Source: Natrinema pellirubrum DSM 15624 (GTDB lineage: Archaea; Halobacteriota; Halobacteria; Halobacteriales; Natrialbaceae). From it: 64,000 nt of DNA. Below, in pieces: positions 61,836 to 64,000 of this stretch. Position 1 is the first letter of the stretch; each line of letters opens with the position of its first letter. The position numbers were made by a program, and so were the translations under genes. The DNA lies in assembly GCF_000230735.2 (NCBI RefSeq), contig NC_019962.1:2294001-2358000 (forward strand). The letters run 5' to 3'. The notes under the pieces are model-generated. The model was not told the DNA's origin and searched no databases. It saw nothing but the letters and a program-made list of their open reading frames with translations.

Positions 61836-62264
61836 CTACCCCCAGAGGATGTCGAGCAGTCGACCGGAACCCCAGCCGAGCAATCCGACGGCGAGCCCGA
61901 CGACCACGGCTCCGATGAACCACGTCCGGGAATCCGAATCGAACTGAGAGGTGCCGACGGCCGCCGCCACGAGCAGGGTCAGCACCGCCCCGACGGGAGC
62001 GGCAAGACCGAACAGCATCCCCCGTGTGAGGGCCCCTTTGGCGTATCCCGTCCCCGCCGCGACGAGGAACCCGAGCGCGGGAACCACATACAGCGCCACC
62101 GCCGACAGCGCGTGATACCCGTTCGCGCCGACGGCACCGGTCGCGTACGCGAGTCGCAGGCCGCCGGCGATCGTTCCGCCGGCGAGAGCCAGCAGGCCCC
62201 AGCGGAGCGCGAAGACGTGGCCCTGACTCGAGCCGAGCAGTACCGTGGGAACGACCGGAGTCAC
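61836..62264 (-). CDS. membrane protein of unknown function
   Basis: 142 residues from GTG 62264, four to five helices (FALRWGLLALAGGTIAGGL, ALYVVPALGFLVAAGTGY, GLAAPVGAVLTLLVAAAVG, FIGAVVVGLAVGLLGWG). Same strand, 48 bp upstream of the preceding acidic protein gene. Not recognised. Confidence 0.7.
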   Translation of the reverse strand: MTPVVPTVLLGSSQGHVFALRWGLLALAGGTIAGGLRLAYATGAVGANGYHALSAVALYVVPALGFLVAAGTGYAKGALTRGMLFGLAAPVGAVLTLLVAAAVGTSQFDSDSRTWFIGAVVVGLAVGLLGWGSGRLLDILWG

Positions 62265-62395
62265 GGACGTAACGACGGCTACCGGGATGATAGGCGTTGC
62301 TCAATAACGCTATGTGAGAGACGCTCCCACTCGGTTCGATACGGGCCACTATTATAAAATTTCGTTACTTTCTGCGACGGAAGACGATCCGGATC

Positions 62396-63334
62396 ATGGA
62401 CGAGACAGATCCGGCACGATTCGGACGACGCGGGTTCCTCGCATCGATCGCGAGCAGCGGTCTGCTCGCCGGGCTCGCCGGCGTGGGAAGCGCCGCGAGC
62501 GACGACGACGCGGGACCGGTGACCGTCTCCGGTCGCCGCATCCACAAGTACCGACCGGACGGCGACTTCTTCGAACACGAACAGCGGTTCGTCAGTCCCG
62601 AACTTCGGGACTACTACGGGAAAGCGACGCTGGTCTACGACGAGGGAACGATCCACCGACGGGCCGTCCCCGACGAGTACACCGACCCCGATCGCGCGTT
62701 CACCCTGAACTACCGCGACACGGCGGTGATCGGTCGCTTCCGGGAGTTCGATCGACTCGAGACAAAACAGCGGGACGCGGGAAGCGCGGACGCGGCGGTC
62801 GGTACGGCCTCGATCCCGGACTACACCGGGCCGCTGTACGTCTACAACTCCGACGTCGATAACCCACAGGAGGATGACCTGGGCGAGGCGACAGGTCCGA
62901 TCAACGTCGGCTGGAACCGCGACCTCGATCGCGACGCCGCGTCAATCAACTCGCAGATGGAGTCGTGGGGCTGGACGTCGCTGTACGCCGGCAGCCCCGG
63001 TGACAGATACGTCATCATGGACGAGGACGCCTCCCTGCCCTACGTCACGAAACAGGACGAACACATCGTCAAGGGGCTGTCGACGCCGACGACCCAGTAC
63101 CACGTCCGCGCGTACGACCTGCCCCAGTACGAGGAGGAGAACTTCGCGGTCGCCGGCCAGGCTCACAAAGATCCCGTCCTCCACGACGGCCCGCCCTGGA
63201 ACTTCGCCGAGGCCCGCGACGCCGCCTCGAGCGCCTGGGACGACAACGGGTACTCGACCGTCCTCCACTACGTCGAAAACGGCGAGGGATACGACACCAG
63301 CGACGGACTCTTCGATCAGGTCCGGGAGAGCTGA
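62396..63334 (+). CDS. Tat-exported protein of unknown function
   Basis: 312 residues. FGRRGFLASIASSGLLAGLAG is a twin-arginine signal with AXA-like GSAAS cleavage. The mature part is one globular domain with aromatic-rich blocks (GPINVGWNRDL, SWGWTSLYAGSPGDRYV, DLPQYEEENFAVAGQAHKD, DGPPWNFAEARDAASSAWDDNGYSTVLHYV). No cysteines, so no obvious disulfide or metal site. Family not recognised. Confidence 0.8.
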   Translation: MDETDPARFGRRGFLASIASSGLLAGLAGVGSAASDDDAGPVTVSGRRIHKYRPDGDFFEHEQRFVSPELRDYYGKATLVYDEGTIHRRAVPDEYTDPDRAFTLNYRDTAVIGRFREFDRLETKQRDAGSADAAVGTASIPDYTGPLYVYNSDVDNPQEDDLGEATGPINVGWNRDLDRDAASINSQMESWGWTSLYAGSPGDRYVIMDEDASLPYVTKQDEHIVKGLSTPTTQYHVRAYDLPQYEEENFAVAGQAHKDPVLHDGPPWNFAEARDAASSAWDDNGYSTVLHYVENGEGYDTSDGLFDQVRES

Positions 63335-63427
63335 TCGAGGACGATCGGGCGGTCCGTTCCGCCGGGCGCGGCCGACCCGCGGTCGCAGTCCCGCACAGTT
63401 ATTTCAGCCGGCACACAACTAGCGCGT

Positions 63428-63832
63428 ATGGCCAGCGGAACCGCCGGCGGCCGGGACTACTCCCTGGTCGAACTGTTCGCCATGAAGTTCGTCCTGGCCG
63501 ACGTCCTCATCATCGCTTTACTGCTGTTGGCTGGACCGATCTACGCCATTCTGGCTACTGCCGTGATCGTCCTCGGGGGACTGCTCCTGTGGTATCTCGC
63601 CGAGGGCGGGGGCGACGAGCAAGCCGCCACCGAATCGTCCGCTTCGGCCGCCGAGTCCGATGCGGCCGCCGCTGAAACAGACCCCGTGACGACCTTACAG
63701 GAACGATACGCCGCCGGCGAACTCTCCGACGCCGAGTTCGAGGCGAAACTGGACCGACTGCTCGAGGCCGACGAACGGGCTGCCGATGCCGACGTCGAGA
63801 CGGCGAACCTTTCACTCGAGCGCGAGCGGTGA
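63428..63832 (+). CDS. SHOCT-domain membrane protein
   Basis: 134 residues: two N-terminal helices (VLADVLIIALLLLAGPIYA and ATAVIVLGGLLLWYLA), an Ala/Glu/Ser spacer, and a C-terminal SHOCT motif (LQERYAAGELSDAEFEAKLDRLL). SHOCT proteins often modulate membrane assemblies; the exact role is unknown. Confidence 0.88.
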   Translation: MASGTAGGRDYSLVELFAMKFVLADVLIIALLLLAGPIYAILATAVIVLGGLLLWYLAEGGGDEQAATESSASAAESDAAAAETDPVTTLQERYAAGELSDAEFEAKLDRLLEADERAADADVETANLSLERER

Positions 63833-63833
63833 G

Positions 63834-63911
63834 ACGGACTGTCGTAACGGGTTCCCCGGTGTGACCGCAGGACGGTCGCGGTCACATCGGGACTGACTTC
63901 CGACAGTCCGT
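63834..63911. repeat. hairpin repeat, copy 2, with outer inverted repeat
   Basis: Inner 13-bp stem: arm CCGGTGTGACCGC (63856-63868), arm GCGGTCACATCGG (63878-63890), loop AGGACGGTC identical to copy 1. An outer 11-bp inverted repeat, ACGGACTGTCG (63834-63844) and CGACAGTCCGT (63901-63911), encloses it. It starts 2 bp after the SHOCT gene stop. Confidence 0.6.
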
Positions 63912-63958
63912 CTGTGCCATCCCAACACTCAATCGCCGGCCGGTCCTAGGGACGGCCG

Positions 63959-64000
63959 ATGACCGACTACGAGGCGGCGATCCTCGACGTCGACGGGACG
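63959..64000 (+). CDS. HAD-family phosphatase (partial, N-terminus only)
   Basis: MTDYEAAILDVDGT, the haloacid-dehalogenase motif I DxDGT with the catalytic Asp, continuing beyond the window. Probably a phosphoglycolate-phosphatase-like hydrolase. Confidence 0.75.
   Translation, partial: MTDYEAAILDVDGT

Noticed and set aside
1-64000. tRNA, rRNA, CRISPR arrays, intact insertion sequences or integrase/att sites
   Set aside because: Read for T-loop-like GTTCGAATC blocks, regular short repeats and transposase motifs; none convincing. A covariance or HMM search would be decisive.

Overview
The window is chromosomal DNA of an extremely halophilic archaeon (class Halobacteria), most likely a Natrinema/Haloterrigena-like member of Natrialbales. 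The evidence is high GC, very acidic proteins, frequent CTCGAG, leaderless promoters with TTTAWA-type boxes, and typical haloarchaeal families: TFB, HalX response regulator, halocyanin, HEWD protein, P0/L12 stalk proteins and twin-arginine lipoproteins. No rRNA, tRNA, CRISPR array or intact transposase was seen.

Layout. 1-5961: menaquinone genes (menB; menA-menC-menE joined by 4-nt ATGA overlaps) with an exported DUF7350-like lipoprotein between. 5978-12817: BCCT transporter, NRDE/TANGO2 protein, HTH regulator with a coupled mini-ORF, gatCA, TFB and a tiny zinc protein. 12909-33486: a respiratory and copper supercluster. It holds a copper nitrite reductase (nirK), a Cu P-type ATPase with a FixI-like N-terminus, a CuA-containing heme-copper enzyme whose catalytic subunit lacks the active-site tyrosine (candidate NO reductase), CcdA/TlpA/SCO assembly factors, a variant halocyanin, a heme O synthase fusion, three DUF2249 proteins, a bacterio-opsin-activator-type regulator, a four-cluster ferredoxin/NrfD/small membrane protein trio, and an Mrp ATPase. 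A 12-bp palindrome (consensus CGAACATGTTCG) recurs at a fixed distance before the DUF2249 and regulator genes and near other members, which suggests one regulon. 33578-48396: housekeeping and metabolism (cupin, AsnB-like, PHP, purL, response regulator with a convergent degenerate histidine kinase, aminotransferase, Lrp, aldolase, OYE, BtpA, TctA-like permease). 48443-50110: a small AT-rich island next to a broken DUF429 gene, carrying a halocin C8-type peptide-antibiotic precursor and a tiny membrane protein. 50497-54086: ribosomal stalk genes (L12, P0, L1, L11). 54179-64000: CutA, HEWD protein, pckA, a 1121-residue actin-like/coiled-coil/membrane-anchored fusion, several tiny zinc-ribbon proteins, membrane and Tat proteins, and the start of a HAD phosphatase.

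Most notable: the actin-coiled-coil fusion; the tyrosine-less CuA heme-copper enzyme with nirK and its palindrome-marked neighbourhood; the halocin C8-like precursor; and a two-copy hairpin repeat whose stem changes are compensatory.
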